Source of the DNA: Rikenellaceae bacterium
Lineage (GTDB): Bacteria > Bacteroidota > Bacteroidia > Bacteroidales > Rikenellaceae
Direction: 5' to 3'
DNA length: 64,000 nt
NCBI GenBank assembly: GCA_015060075.1
Contig: SUZE01000001.1
Span: 62,001-126,000 of the forward strand
Shown here: piece after piece, positions 48,840 through 57,809 of the stretch
Position numbering within the stretch: the stretch's first letter is position 1
Layout of the letters: every line of letters begins with the position of its first letter
Made by a program: the position numbers and the translations under genes
The notes under the pieces: model-generated
Told to the model about the DNA's origin: nothing
The model's database searches: none
The model's input: the letters and a program-made list of their open reading frames with translations, nothing else

Positions 48840-51221
48840 ATGAAGAGATTGGTCTATGTTGTATGTTGCTTGCTGGTGGGGTTGTTGTTCTCTGCCTGCA
48901 ATGTTACACGCCATATACCGTCAGATACCTATCTGTTGCAACGAATAAAGATAGAGGAGGATAAGGAGGCACCTCGTTCGGAGCGTGTCAAGAGCGATGA
49001 GGTTACAAAATATCTGCGTCAGAAACCGAATAAACACTTTCTTGGCACCGACTTCTACGCATGGATATACTTGATGGCAAATCCCGAAAAGGATAATTGG
49101 TGGAACAACCTCAAACGAAGAATGGGCGAGGAACCGGTCTTGTTCAATATGCGTGATACGGAGCGCTCGGCATCAAATCTGAAACTCTATCTCGAATCGA
49201 GAGGTTACTACTCCTCGAAGGTCGATTTCAAGGTCGATACCACCTATCGCCGTAAGCGAGCCAAGGTGTCATACTCTCTGCATCAGGGTAAACCGTATCA
49301 TATAAGCACCATATCGTACGATTTCCGTGACCGCTTTTTGGAACCAATATTGTTGCCAGATACTGTCAATACACTGCTCCATAAGGGCGATATATTCGAT
49401 ATCTCGGTTTTGGAGGCGGAGCGTGAGCGTATAGCCATCTATTTGAAGGATAGAGGATACTACAACTTCTCGGTAAATAATGTGGAGTATATCGCCGACA
49501 CGCTTGGCGGAGATAATAAGGTCGGGGTTAAGGTTATTATCAAGCAAAATCTTACAGGTTATAATGCCAGAGGTGAGGCGATGTACGACAACAATGTGGT
49601 CTATCGCCTGCGCAATATCAACATTATTCCACGATACAACGCTGTGATGGCAAAGAGTCAGGATAACTATTTCGACCGCTTTGACTCGGTAGAGTATCGA
49701 GGTTTGAATGTGATGTTCAGAGGTAAACACCCGAATGTCCGCCCGAAGGTGTTGCGAGGGGCTGTACCTCTTTATCCGAACTATCTCTACAACTATTCGC
49801 AGGTTAGTCGTACCTACTCTAATCTGATGGCAATGGGATATTTCAAGAGTGCGAGAATCAACTTTACGGAGGTTAAGGATACTGTTAAGCAAAATCTTAT
49901 AACCTTGGTGGGTGTCGATGGAGGTACGAATACTTCGCCGATAAACTATACCCGTGAGGGCTATCTCGATTGTGATATCTATTGCACTCCGGCATTGCAA
50001 CAGAGCATAAAGGCGGAGTTGGAGGCTTCGACAACATCGAGTTTCTACGGCTTGAAGGCAGTACTTGGTTATCAAAACCGCAATATATTCAGGGGTGTCG
50101 AGATGTTGGAGATAACAGGTACGGCAGGTTACGAGTATATGAAGGCTCCGAAGTCAAAGAAGCGTCACGCCATGGAGTTTGGTGTGGCTGCAAGCCTATC
50201 GTTCCCTCGATTCCTACTCGCAAAATATGCCGTGAAGAACAATGTTATTGCACCTAAAACCAAGTTTGAAATATCTTACAACTATCAAGATAGACCATAC
50301 TATCAGCGAGGTTTGTCGAGCGTGTCGTGGATATATTCATGGCGTAACAGAACAAACTCTTCGTTTGTAATTCGTCCGATAGGTATCAACTTGGTAGACG
50401 TGTCGTATATCAACCAAAACTACTTCAATTCGCTGCAAAACCAATACCTGAAACACAGTTTCGAGTCGCAATTGATAGTGGCAATCTCGGGTTCGTATGT
50501 ACTGAATAAGCAGTATAAGAGCGCACCAAATAATCATACTACCGTGCGTGCGAACTGTGAATTATCAGGAAACTTACTCAATGGAATAGAACATCTGTTA
50601 TCGAAACCTGCGGCAGGTAAGGATTATTACGAAGTTCTCGGTATTCGCTATTCGCAATATGCTCGTGCCGATGTTAATGCCAGCCATAAGGTTATGTTTG
50701 GTAAGGTTACGGCGTTGGCTGCTCGTCTATATGCGGGTGTTGCTTATGCCTACGGTAACTCCGAGGCGGTGCCGTTTGACCGTCTGTTCTATGCCGGAGG
50801 TAGTAACAGTATGCGAGGTTGGGCTCCGAGGACTCTTGGTCCGGGTGCCTCGCCTGCACCTACAAATGTGGTCTATCCTACGCAGTTGGGTGATATGAAA
50901 TTGGAGGCAAATGTCGAGTTCCGTTTCCCTATTTGGGGTATGTTCCATGGCGCAACATTCCTCGATTTGGGTAATATATGGTATATCGGTCGTGATGGTG
51001 TAAGTTATCCGGAGGGCTCGGTATTCCATTTCAACAGCTTTTACAAGCAGTTGGCGTTCAATACAGGTATTGGTCTGCGCCTCGATATCAAGTTTGCAAT
51101 TCTGCGTCTTGATTGGGGTATTCAGTTGCATAATCCGAATAATCCTGTGGGACAACGATGGATACATAACTTTAAGTGGCGTAATACTTCGTTGAACTTT
51201 GGAGTTGGTTACCCATTCTAA
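48840..51221 (+). CDS. tamL: Omp85 family assembly lipoprotein TamL
   Basis: The 793-residue protein starts with a lipoprotein signal (LLFSAC), unusual for Omp85 proteins but typical of Bacteroidetes TamL. POTRA-like segments occupy about residues 25-400 (ESRGYYSSKVDFKVD, LKDRGYYNFSVNNVEYI), followed by a 16-strand-type barrel. The Omp85 barrel motif region is seen in FDRLFYAGGSNSMRGWAPRTLGPG and the C-terminal strand ends NFGVGYPF. It should insert or assemble outer-membrane components with TamB. No tamB gene is adjacent. Confidence 0.9.
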   Translation: MKRLVYVVCCLLVGLLFSACNVTRHIPSDTYLLQRIKIEEDKEAPRSERVKSDEVTKYLRQKPNKHFLGTDFYAWIYLMANPEKDNWWNNLKRRMGEEPVLFNMRDTERSASNLKLYLESRGYYSSKVDFKVDTTYRRKRAKVSYSLHQGKPYHISTISYDFRDRFLEPILLPDTVNTLLHKGDIFDISVLEAERERIAIYLKDRGYYNFSVNNVEYIADTLGGDNKVGVKVIIKQNLTGYNARGEAMYDNNVVYRLRNINIIPRYNAVMAKSQDNYFDRFDSVEYRGLNVMFRGKHPNVRPKVLRGAVPLYPNYLYNYSQVSRTYSNLMAMGYFKSARINFTEVKDTVKQNLITLVGVDGGTNTSPINYTREGYLDCDIYCTPALQQSIKAELEASTTSSFYGLKAVLGYQNRNIFRGVEMLEITGTAGYEYMKAPKSKKRHAMEFGVAASLSFPRFLLAKYAVKNNVIAPKTKFEISYNYQDRPYYQRGLSSVSWIYSWRNRTNSSFVIRPIGINLVDVSYINQNYFNSLQNQYLKHSFESQLIVAISGSYVLNKQYKSAPNNHTTVRANCELSGNLLNGIEHLLSKPAAGKDYYEVLGIRYSQYARADVNASHKVMFGKVTALAARLYAGVAYAYGNSEAVPFDRLFYAGGSNSMRGWAPRTLGPGASPAPTNVVYPTQLGDMKLEANVEFRFPIWGMFHGATFLDLGNIWYIGRDGVSYPEGSVFHFNSFYKQLAFNTGIGLRLDIKFAILRLDWGIQLHNPNNPVGQRWIHNFKWRNTSLNFGVGYPF

Positions 51222-51238
51222 AAATGTGAAGAGAGAAG

Positions 51239-53110
51239 ATGGCAAAATTTGAGTACAAATATCTCTATAATATAGACTCGCCTGCCGATTTGCGAAAGTT
51301 GTCGATAGACGAGTTGCCACGCTATTGCGAGGAGGTACGACAATATATTATCGAACAGTGTGCCGTAAATCCGGGACACCTTGCATCTTCGCTCGGTGCG
51401 GTTGAGATTGCCGTAGCGGTTCACTATGTCTACGACACTCCGAACGATAAACTCATCTGGGACGTTGGACATCAGGCGTATGCTCACAAGATAATTACAG
51501 GACGCCGTAATGCCTTCTCTACAAATCGCCGTTTGGGTGGTATAAGCGGTTTCCCTCGTATGGCAGAGAGCGAGTACGATGCTTTCGGAGCAGGACACTC
51601 CTCGGTGTCGGTATCGGCGGCACTCGGTATGGCGCAGGCGGCAAAACTTCAAGGTAAAGTGCAAAAGACGGTTGCTGTCATTGGCGATGGCTCAATTGCC
51701 GGAGGTTTGGCATTTGAGGGTTTGAACAATGCCGGCTCTGATAAGACAACAGATATCTTGGTTATCCTGAATGATAACAACATGTCTATTGATAAGTCGC
51801 AGGGTGCATTGAACCACTATCTGTTGCGTCTTTCGACCTCATCGAAGTATAATCGTTTCAAGCAGGGATTGTGGTCGTTGTTATCTTGTACGCCAAGTGT
51901 GCTCAATTTCTGCCGTAAGGTCGGTAATGCTTTGAAACATGGCTTGTTACAGAATAGTAATCTCTTTGAGAGTCTCGGCTTCCGTTACTTTGGTCGTGTA
52001 GATGGACACGATGTAAAGCGATTGGTGCGTACTTTGAGGGCTTTGAAGGGGATTTGTTCTCCGAAGTTATTGCATGTAATAACCGAAAAGGGGCATGGTT
52101 ATGCTCCGGCAAAGAGTAACTTGTCGGTTTGGCACGCCCCGGGTTGTTTTAATCCTGAAACGGGTGAGCGCATCAAGAAGGAGTCGAAAGCCTCTCGTAT
52201 GCAAGATGTCTTCGGATATACACTCCTTGACCTTGCACGAATGGATGAGCGTGTCGTTGGAATTACGCCGGCAATGCCTTCCGGTTGTTCTATGACAATC
52301 ATGATGGAAGCGATGCCGGAGCGTTGTTTTGATGTTGGAATTGCCGAAGGTCATGCCGTAACATTCTCGGCAGGACTTGCAGCGGTAGGCGCACGACCTT
52401 TCTGTAATATCTACTCGACATTTATGCAACGAGCATACGACAATATTATCCACGATGTTGCATTGCAGAGCCTGCCGGTTATCTTCTGCCTTGACCGAGG
52501 TGGACTTGTCGGTGAAGATGGAGCAACCCATCATGGAGCATTCGATATCGCATATCTTGGTTGCGTGCCAAATATGACTATCGCAACCCCATCAGACGAG
52601 TGGGAGTTACGAAATATGATGTTTACAGCGTTACAAAGTGATACTCCGTTTGCTATCCGCTATCCTCGTGGTACGGGTAGAGGTGTAGAGTGGCAAGGTA
52701 TGCCTTTCGAGTCTATCGAAGTGGGTAAAGCTCGTCAGGTGCGAGAGGGTAGCGATGTCGCTGTGTTTGCTTTCGGAACATTGTGTGCTGATGCCGAGCA
52801 GGCTGCCGAGCAGGCTGCGGTAATAGGTGTGAGTGCAGCGGTGTATGATATGCGCTTTGCAAAGCCGTTAGACGAATCTCTTATTTTGGAGGTTGCCCGT
52901 AAGTTTAAGCGTATCGTAACTGTCGAGGACGGAGTTATTCGAGGTGGCGCAGGTGAGGCTGTTGTTAAGTTACTTAATGACAACAACATCACAACCTCTG
53001 TTGTTACACTCGGTATTGACGATAAGTTTGTTGAGCATGGCACAGTGGCAGAGTTGCGACACATGTGCGGGTATGATGTAGAGGGAATACTTAATGCAAT
53101 TATAAAGTAA
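51239..53110 (+). CDS. dxs: 1-deoxy-D-xylulose-5-phosphate synthase
   Basis: Dxs makes the first intermediate of the MEP isoprenoid pathway from pyruvate and glyceraldehyde 3-phosphate. The 623-residue thiamine-diphosphate enzyme has HLASSLGAVE, DVGHQAYAHKI, the TPP motif GDGSIAGGLAFEGLNNAG, EGHAVTFSAGLA and DRGGLVGEDGATHHG. The third gene after dapF and tamL, it is convergent with the Bat locus. LPR10 begins on its stop. Confidence 0.97.
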   Translation: MAKFEYKYLYNIDSPADLRKLSIDELPRYCEEVRQYIIEQCAVNPGHLASSLGAVEIAVAVHYVYDTPNDKLIWDVGHQAYAHKIITGRRNAFSTNRRLGGISGFPRMAESEYDAFGAGHSSVSVSAALGMAQAAKLQGKVQKTVAVIGDGSIAGGLAFEGLNNAGSDKTTDILVILNDNNMSIDKSQGALNHYLLRLSTSSKYNRFKQGLWSLLSCTPSVLNFCRKVGNALKHGLLQNSNLFESLGFRYFGRVDGHDVKRLVRTLRALKGICSPKLLHVITEKGHGYAPAKSNLSVWHAPGCFNPETGERIKKESKASRMQDVFGYTLLDLARMDERVVGITPAMPSGCSMTIMMEAMPERCFDVGIAEGHAVTFSAGLAAVGARPFCNIYSTFMQRAYDNIIHDVALQSLPVIFCLDRGGLVGEDGATHHGAFDIAYLGCVPNMTIATPSDEWELRNMMFTALQSDTPFAIRYPRGTGRGVEWQGMPFESIEVGKARQVREGSDVAVFAFGTLCADAEQAAEQAAVIGVSAAVYDMRFAKPLDESLILEVARKFKRIVTVEDGVIRGGAGEAVVKLLNDNNITTSVVTLGIDDKFVEHGTVAELRHMCGYDVEGILNAIIK

Positions 53111-53164
53111 AAGTCGTTCTGGCGGGCTGTTTGACACTCTGCCTACGCCATTTCCGATACGACT
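53109..53164 (+). repeat. truncated long palindromic repeat LPR10
   Basis: AAAAGTCGTTCTGGCG starts on the second base of the dxs TAA like the A-type LPRs and ends CGATACGACT, so AGTCGT can pair with ACGACT. The centre is short and lacks the CATAC apex. It fills the dxs-batB convergent gap. Confidence 0.6.
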
Positions 53165-54181
53165 CTACTTATCAAAGATACTGAACTTACGAAGTCGTGG
53201 GTTGCGGCGGTCGAGCAATATACCTTCGAGTAAGAGCAAACCGAGAACAATCCATAAAATCCAATAGAACTGCTCGTTATACTCATCGAAGCGGAGCGTT
53301 GAGAGTTCCGATTTCTCCATCTTCTCAATCTCGCTGACAATCTCCGACAAGCCAAATTCGGCATTCGAGGCACGAATATAACCGCCATTGCCCTTCTCGG
53401 CAATCTGTTGTAGCAACTCCTCGTTCAGGCGCGAAACGACCATTTCGCCCCTCTCGTCTTTGATAAATTCGCCACCTATCTGAATTGGCGCACCCTCCGG
53501 CGAGCCGATACCAATCGTGAATATGCGTATTCCGCGCTCGGCAGCACGCTCGGCAGCAGCCAAAGCGTCAGAGTCGTGTGCCTCGCCATCGGTGATAAGA
53601 ATCATCACTCGGCTTGCCCCCTCACGCTGCGAGTAGGAGAGTGAAGCGAGGTCTATCGCATCGGAAACATCTGTTCCCTGCACCTCGACAAGCGAAGGCG
53701 AGAGTCGTTTTGCGAAACTGCGAGCCATACGATAGTCGGTCGTGATAGGCAACTGCACCTTCGCCTCTCCTGCAAATACAACAACGCCTACTCGGTCCTG
53801 ATTCATCTGCGAGAATAGTTTGTCGATAGCGTAGCGAGTTCTATCCAAGCGGTTAGGCGAGAGGTCTTCCGCCAACATAGAGTTCGATACATCTATCACA
53901 AACATCATCTCCACGCCCTCTGCCTTCTCCTCGCGCAATTTTGCGCCGAATTGAGGTCGTGCCGCAGCAAAGACAAGGGCTGTAAAGGCGGTAGCGAAGA
54001 GTATAAATTTGGTATGCACACGCCACGAAGAGACATCGCGCAAAAGCGATTTGACGGTTGCTATATTACCGAAACGGCTCAAATTGCGCCTACGCAGTTG
54101 CAAGACCACCGCAAAAGCGACAATCATCACAGGCACCAAGGCGAGGAGCCACAATAGATGCGGGTTGGCAAATCTGAACAT
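53165..54181 (-). CDS. batB: BatB-type VWA membrane protein
   Basis: The 338-residue protein has two N-terminal membrane helices (LLWLLALVPVMIVAFAVVL, FILFATAFTALVFAAA), a periplasmic von Willebrand A domain with MIDAS motif FVIDVSNSML and a C-terminal helix (FYWILWIVLGLLLLEGIL). Bat proteins are linked to oxygen tolerance and envelope stress in Bacteroides. It overlaps batA by one base (TAATG) and is the last gene of the locus; no BatD or BatE gene follows. Confidence 0.9.
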   Translation of the reverse strand: MFRFANPHLLWLLALVPVMIVAFAVVLQLRRRNLSRFGNIATVKSLLRDVSSWRVHTKFILFATAFTALVFAAARPQFGAKLREEKAEGVEMMFVIDVSNSMLAEDLSPNRLDRTRYAIDKLFSQMNQDRVGVVVFAGEAKVQLPITTDYRMARSFAKRLSPSLVEVQGTDVSDAIDLASLSYSQREGASRVMILITDGEAHDSDALAAAERAAERGIRIFTIGIGSPEGAPIQIGGEFIKDERGEMVVSRLNEELLQQIAEKGNGGYIRASNAEFGLSEIVSEIEKMEKSELSTLRFDEYNEQFYWILWIVLGLLLLEGILLDRRNPRLRKFSIFDK

Positions 54182-55170
54182 TACGGTATGCGTTTTAATA
54201 CTATATACTTAACCAAAAATTCCAAGACGAGCAGAGCAATAGCCGCCAAAACATAGAGCAAATATTCCTCGTGGACATGGGTGATATCGAACTTTTCGAC
54301 TTTCGACTTCTCCATCTTGTCAATCTGCTCGTAGATACGCTCCAACGAGAGTTTATCCGTAGCACGGAAGTACTCGCCGCCCGTCTTTTCGGCTATCTCG
54401 CTGAGCATTTTTTCGTCTATTTCGACCTTCATATCCACAGTATAGACCTCGCGACCTCGCTCGTCAAATACGGGATAAGGGGCTGTGCCGTTGCGACCGA
54501 CACCGATGGTATAGACCTTTATATTCTGCTCCTTGGCAATATCGGCAACTGTCAGCGGAGCAATCTGTCCTCGGTTATTCACACCATCAGTCAAGAGGAT
54601 TATCACCTTCGACTTCGAGTCGCTCTCGCGTAAGCGATTGACAGCCGTTGCCAAGCCGTTACCTATCGCTGTACCATCTTCCACCACACCACTATGCAGG
54701 CGACCGAGCAGCGTTTGCAACGATGATTGGTCGGTCGTGAGAGGGGTTTGGGTAAATGCCTCGCCCGCAAAAACGACCAAGCCGATGCGGTCGCCCTGAC
54801 GATTGGCTACAAATTGTGATGCCACCTCTTTTGCCGCAGTTAGGCGGTCGGGCTGGAAATCGCGAGCCAACATCGAGCCCGAAATATCGACCGCCAAGAC
54901 GATGTCGATACCATCGGTTTCGGTCTTGGTTTCGTGCTCTACGGATTGAGGTCGTGCCGAGGCGATAATAATCAGCGTAAGTGCAGCCGTACGCAATATG
55001 GCAGGCAGATGACGCAGGTAGTAGCGAATGGTGCGTGGAGCCTGTCGCAACGAGTCGGCAGACGATATAACTATCGATGCCCCACCCTGTAATGAACGCC
55101 ACACATAGTAGGCAATCCACAACGGAACGACTACCAATAGCCACAATATTTTAGGATTTGCAAACTCCAT
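54181..55170 (-). CDS. batA: BatA-type VWA membrane protein
   Basis: The 329-residue protein has the same layout as BatB: N-terminal helices, a VWA domain with full MIDAS AVDISGSML and TDGVNN, and a C-terminal helix (LLYVLAAIALLVLEFLV). MEFANPKILWLL at 55170 is used because the track start at 55185 is TTG. The gene begins 8 nt after the TPR gene. The two VWA proteins probably form a complex regulated by the MoxR ATPase. Confidence 0.9.
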   Translation of the reverse strand: MEFANPKILWLLVVVPLWIAYYVWRSLQGGASIVISSADSLRQAPRTIRYYLRHLPAILRTAALTLIIIASARPQSVEHETKTETDGIDIVLAVDISGSMLARDFQPDRLTAAKEVASQFVANRQGDRIGLVVFAGEAFTQTPLTTDQSSLQTLLGRLHSGVVEDGTAIGNGLATAVNRLRESDSKSKVIILLTDGVNNRGQIAPLTVADIAKEQNIKVYTIGVGRNGTAPYPVFDERGREVYTVDMKVEIDEKMLSEIAEKTGGEYFRATDKLSLERIYEQIDKMEKSKVEKFDITHVHEEYLLYVLAAIALLVLEFLVKYIVLKRIP

Positions 55171-55178
55171 ACTCTGCT

Positions 55179-55889
55179 CTACCAATTTTTACTACCTCGA
55201 ATAAGCACTCCCGCCTTCTCTTTCAGTTTGTCCTGCGTCTTATCCTCCTCAGCCTGGATAGCCTGCAACAACGCCTCCTGCTGTTCAGGGGTCATAGCAC
55301 CCTCCGGGCGTTGTTCACCCTGCTGTTGCTCCTCCTTGCCATCTTGGTTTTGAGGTTGTTGTTGCTGGTCTTGTTTATCTTGATTTTGCTCCTTATTATC
55401 TTGATTTTGGTCTTGATTCTGCTGTTGTTGCTGTTGCTCCTGCTGCTGAATCAATCGCTTAGTGAAGGCGTAGTTGAACTTTGCATCTTCATCGTTAGGG
55501 TTACAACGCATAGCCTGACGATACGAAGACAATGCCTCCTTATATTTCTGCTGTGCGAACTGCGTATTTCCCAAGTTGTACGCCACCTCGCCACGCTCCA
55601 ACTCGGTACGGGTTGTGTCGTTCACTATGCCCAACAAGGTCTTCTCCGCCTTTTCGTATCGCTCGGTGCGATAGAGTGCCGAAGCAAGGTCATACTTCGC
55701 CTCGAACGATGTAGAATCGTGTTGCAATGCTCTTTGGTAACTATCCACACTCTTCTCGAACTGCTCTCGCTTGAATTGGCGGTTACCCTTACGCACCAAT
55801 CCTCGCTCCTTCATCTGCTGTGCCGAAACCTCATCACAAACGAGCAGAAGCAAAAGAGCAACAACGAAATATTTTATAGTTCCTCTCAT
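55179..55889 (-). CDS. batC: BatC-like TPR protein with Gln/Asn-rich tail
   Basis: The 236-residue protein has a signal peptide (cleavage after VSAQ) and about three TPR repeats (residues 30-145, with FEKSVDSYQRALQHD, VAYNLGNTQFAQQ, YKEALSSYRQAMRCN). A long Gln/Asn/Asp/Lys low-complexity region (about residues 150-200) and the terminal KNW follow. It overlaps the upstream gene by ATGA. In the better-known Bacteroides locus the TPR gene follows batB; here it precedes batA. Confidence 0.8.
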   Translation of the reverse strand: MRGTIKYFVVALLLLLVCDEVSAQQMKERGLVRKGNRQFKREQFEKSVDSYQRALQHDSTSFEAKYDLASALYRTERYEKAEKTLLGIVNDTTRTELERGEVAYNLGNTQFAQQKYKEALSSYRQAMRCNPNDEDAKFNYAFTKRLIQQQEQQQQQQNQDQNQDNKEQNQDKQDQQQQPQNQDGKEEQQQGEQRPEGAMTPEQQEALLQAIQAEEDKTQDKLKEKAGVLIRGSKNW

Positions 55890-56911
55890 TTTTGCTCCTC
55901 CTTTTCGTTTTTGGTTGTCTTATCTTCCTCCTCCTCAACAACCTCCACAGGCTTGGTATTCTCCACAAAGTAGAAGGCTTTGTCGTAGGCGAGTTCGTTA
56001 TCATTTGCTTCGGGAGTTGCCTTGGCAAACTTCACAAGGTCGGCATCGCGCAATACCGAGAGCAAGTCCATCTTCGACTTATGCTCGATATCGACCTCTC
56101 GCAATGCATCGGCAATCTCATCGGTAGTCATCTCCATCGCTCCCACCTCAAAACGACCTGCAAGGTATGTTCGCAAAATATCGCTCAAACCCGAATAGTA
56201 CTGCTTGTGCTTGTTGTTCTGCCACAACTTCTCGTTGCGCAACTTTTCGAGAGCCTCGATAGCCACAATATGCGCAGGTACGGGAGGTGCCGGTTTGAAC
56301 AAATCCGAGAGGTGTTTTCCTCGTTTATGCAGATAGCGCACCAGCAGGTAAATAACACCCGCCAACAACAGAACCACCGCCAATGCAATACCGAGATAAC
56401 CTCCAAACTCCGCAAAGCGCAATTTCAAAGTCATCTGAGGTTTCAAGTCGCGCACGGTAGTCATCGTGGAGTCAATCTGGAAGGTCTTGACAAATAACTC
56501 CTCCTCTCGCTCGGCAAAGAGCGTATCGACAATGTTTTTATCAAGATAGAGAGCCTGCGCCCTGCCAAGTTTGTAGATACCCTCATCGTAGACTGCCATC
56601 TCGTAGCGTTTGCGAAGGCGAACTCTGCGCCCCTCTTTTGAGATGGTATCGGGTACAAAGTCGTTGATAACCTCAATGCTCGGCTCTTGTTGCTCTGCCC
56701 CTTCGGGGATATTTTGGGTGAAATCGAAGGTCGGGAATACAATGTGCTGCATCACATCGGCATCGACCTCAATAGTGAGGGTTACCCTATCGCCAATCAT
56801 AACCGTATCGGCAGAGATATGCGAGGTGATGGTCGGTGTCGATTGTGCCACCGCCATACCGCCCACCAAAAGTGCCGATACATATATTATTATATAGCGT
56901 AAAAGTTTCAT
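55886..56911 (-). CDS. Bat-locus membrane protein with BatD/DUF4381-like features
   Basis: From MKLLRYIIIYVSALL at 56911 the protein is 341 residues: a signal peptide, a periplasmic beta-rich part (about residues 25-165), one membrane helix (YLGIALAVVLLLAGVIYLLV) and a cytoplasmic helical part. The N-terminal part (ISADTVMIGDRVTLTIEVDAD) is like a BatD-type domain and the tail resembles DUF4381. It may combine the roles of BatD and the small membrane protein. It overlaps its neighbours on both sides by ATGA, so translation is coupled. The track start 55 codons upstream lies in the DUF58 gene. Confidence 0.7.
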   Translation of the reverse strand: MKLLRYIIIYVSALLVGGMAVAQSTPTITSHISADTVMIGDRVTLTIEVDADVMQHIVFPTFDFTQNIPEGAEQQEPSIEVINDFVPDTISKEGRRVRLRKRYEMAVYDEGIYKLGRAQALYLDKNIVDTLFAEREEELFVKTFQIDSTMTTVRDLKPQMTLKLRFAEFGGYLGIALAVVLLLAGVIYLLVRYLHKRGKHLSDLFKPAPPVPAHIVAIEALEKLRNEKLWQNNKHKQYYSGLSDILRTYLAGRFEVGAMEMTTDEIADALREVDIEHKSKMDLLSVLRDADLVKFAKATPEANDNELAYDKAFYFVENTKPVEVVEEEEDKTTKNEKEEQK

Positions 56912-57792
56912 CGCTGTTTGAACAATTTTATCAGTTCGGCAACATAGTCCGAATCGGTTGAGATATCGGCTATATCTATACGGTTGTGCAGAAGCAACTC
57001 CCGTGTTCTCTCCTCTCGCTCCGCCCACGCCTTGGCGTAGTGGTTGCGCACCGCCTGCGAAGCAGTATCTACCCACACTTTGCGAGCGGTTTCCGCATCT
57101 TGCAACTCTACAATACCCACATCGGGCATCTCCCTCTCGCGAGGGTCCGACACCTTCAAAGCGATAATATCGTGTCGTGCAGAGGCGATTTTCAAGGCAT
57201 CATTCAACGCCTCGTCATCGCGCTTCGAATTCAAAAAGTCGGACAACAAAAATGCCGTGCAACGCTTTTTATTTACACCCGTAAGGTAGCGCACCGCCTC
57301 CGAGATGGCTGTGCCATTCGACTCCGGCACAAAGCCCACCAACTCGCGGATAATCATCAGGATATGGCTGCGTCCCTTCTTCGGTGGGATAAACTTCTCG
57401 ACCTTATCCGAGAAAAAGATGCAACCCACCTTATCGCCCGTCTGTGATGCCGAAAATGCAAGCACTGCTGCCAACTCGGTGATAATATTCTTTTTGAGGT
57501 AGTCCGTTGTTCCGAACATTCGCGAGCCGCTGACATCAACCATCAACATCATTGTCAGCTCGCGCTCCTCCTCATAGACTTTAATATGTGGTTTGCGTGA
57601 ACGAGCCGTAACATTCCAATCGATATCTCGCACATCATCGCCAATGCGATATTCGCGCACCTCGGCAAAGGACATACCGCGCCCTTTGAATGCCGTATGG
57701 TACTTTCCTGCGAAAATCTCATTCGACAAACCTCGTGTCTTAATCTCGATTTTTCGGACACGCTTCAAGATATCGTTCTCGGTCTGCTCCAC
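56908..57792 (-). CDS. DUF58 protein of the MoxR/Bat locus
   Basis: The 294-residue cytoplasmic protein has the DUF58 core signature GRGMSFAEVREYRIGDDVRDIDWNVTAR and a VWA-like fold with MMLMVDVSGSRMFG. These proteins accompany MoxR ATPases and are thought to be their substrates or adaptors. It starts 17 nt after moxR and overlaps the next gene by four bases. Confidence 0.9.
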   Translation of the reverse strand: MEQTENDILKRVRKIEIKTRGLSNEIFAGKYHTAFKGRGMSFAEVREYRIGDDVRDIDWNVTARSRKPHIKVYEEERELTMMLMVDVSGSRMFGTTDYLKKNIITELAAVLAFSASQTGDKVGCIFFSDKVEKFIPPKKGRSHILMIIRELVGFVPESNGTAISEAVRYLTGVNKKRCTAFLLSDFLNSKRDDEALNDALKIASARHDIIALKVSDPREREMPDVGIVELQDAETARKVWVDTASQAVRNHYAKAWAEREERTRELLLHNRIDIADISTDSDYVAELIKLFKQR

Positions 57793-57809
57793 GCTACGAC
57801 AGGTGCGTT

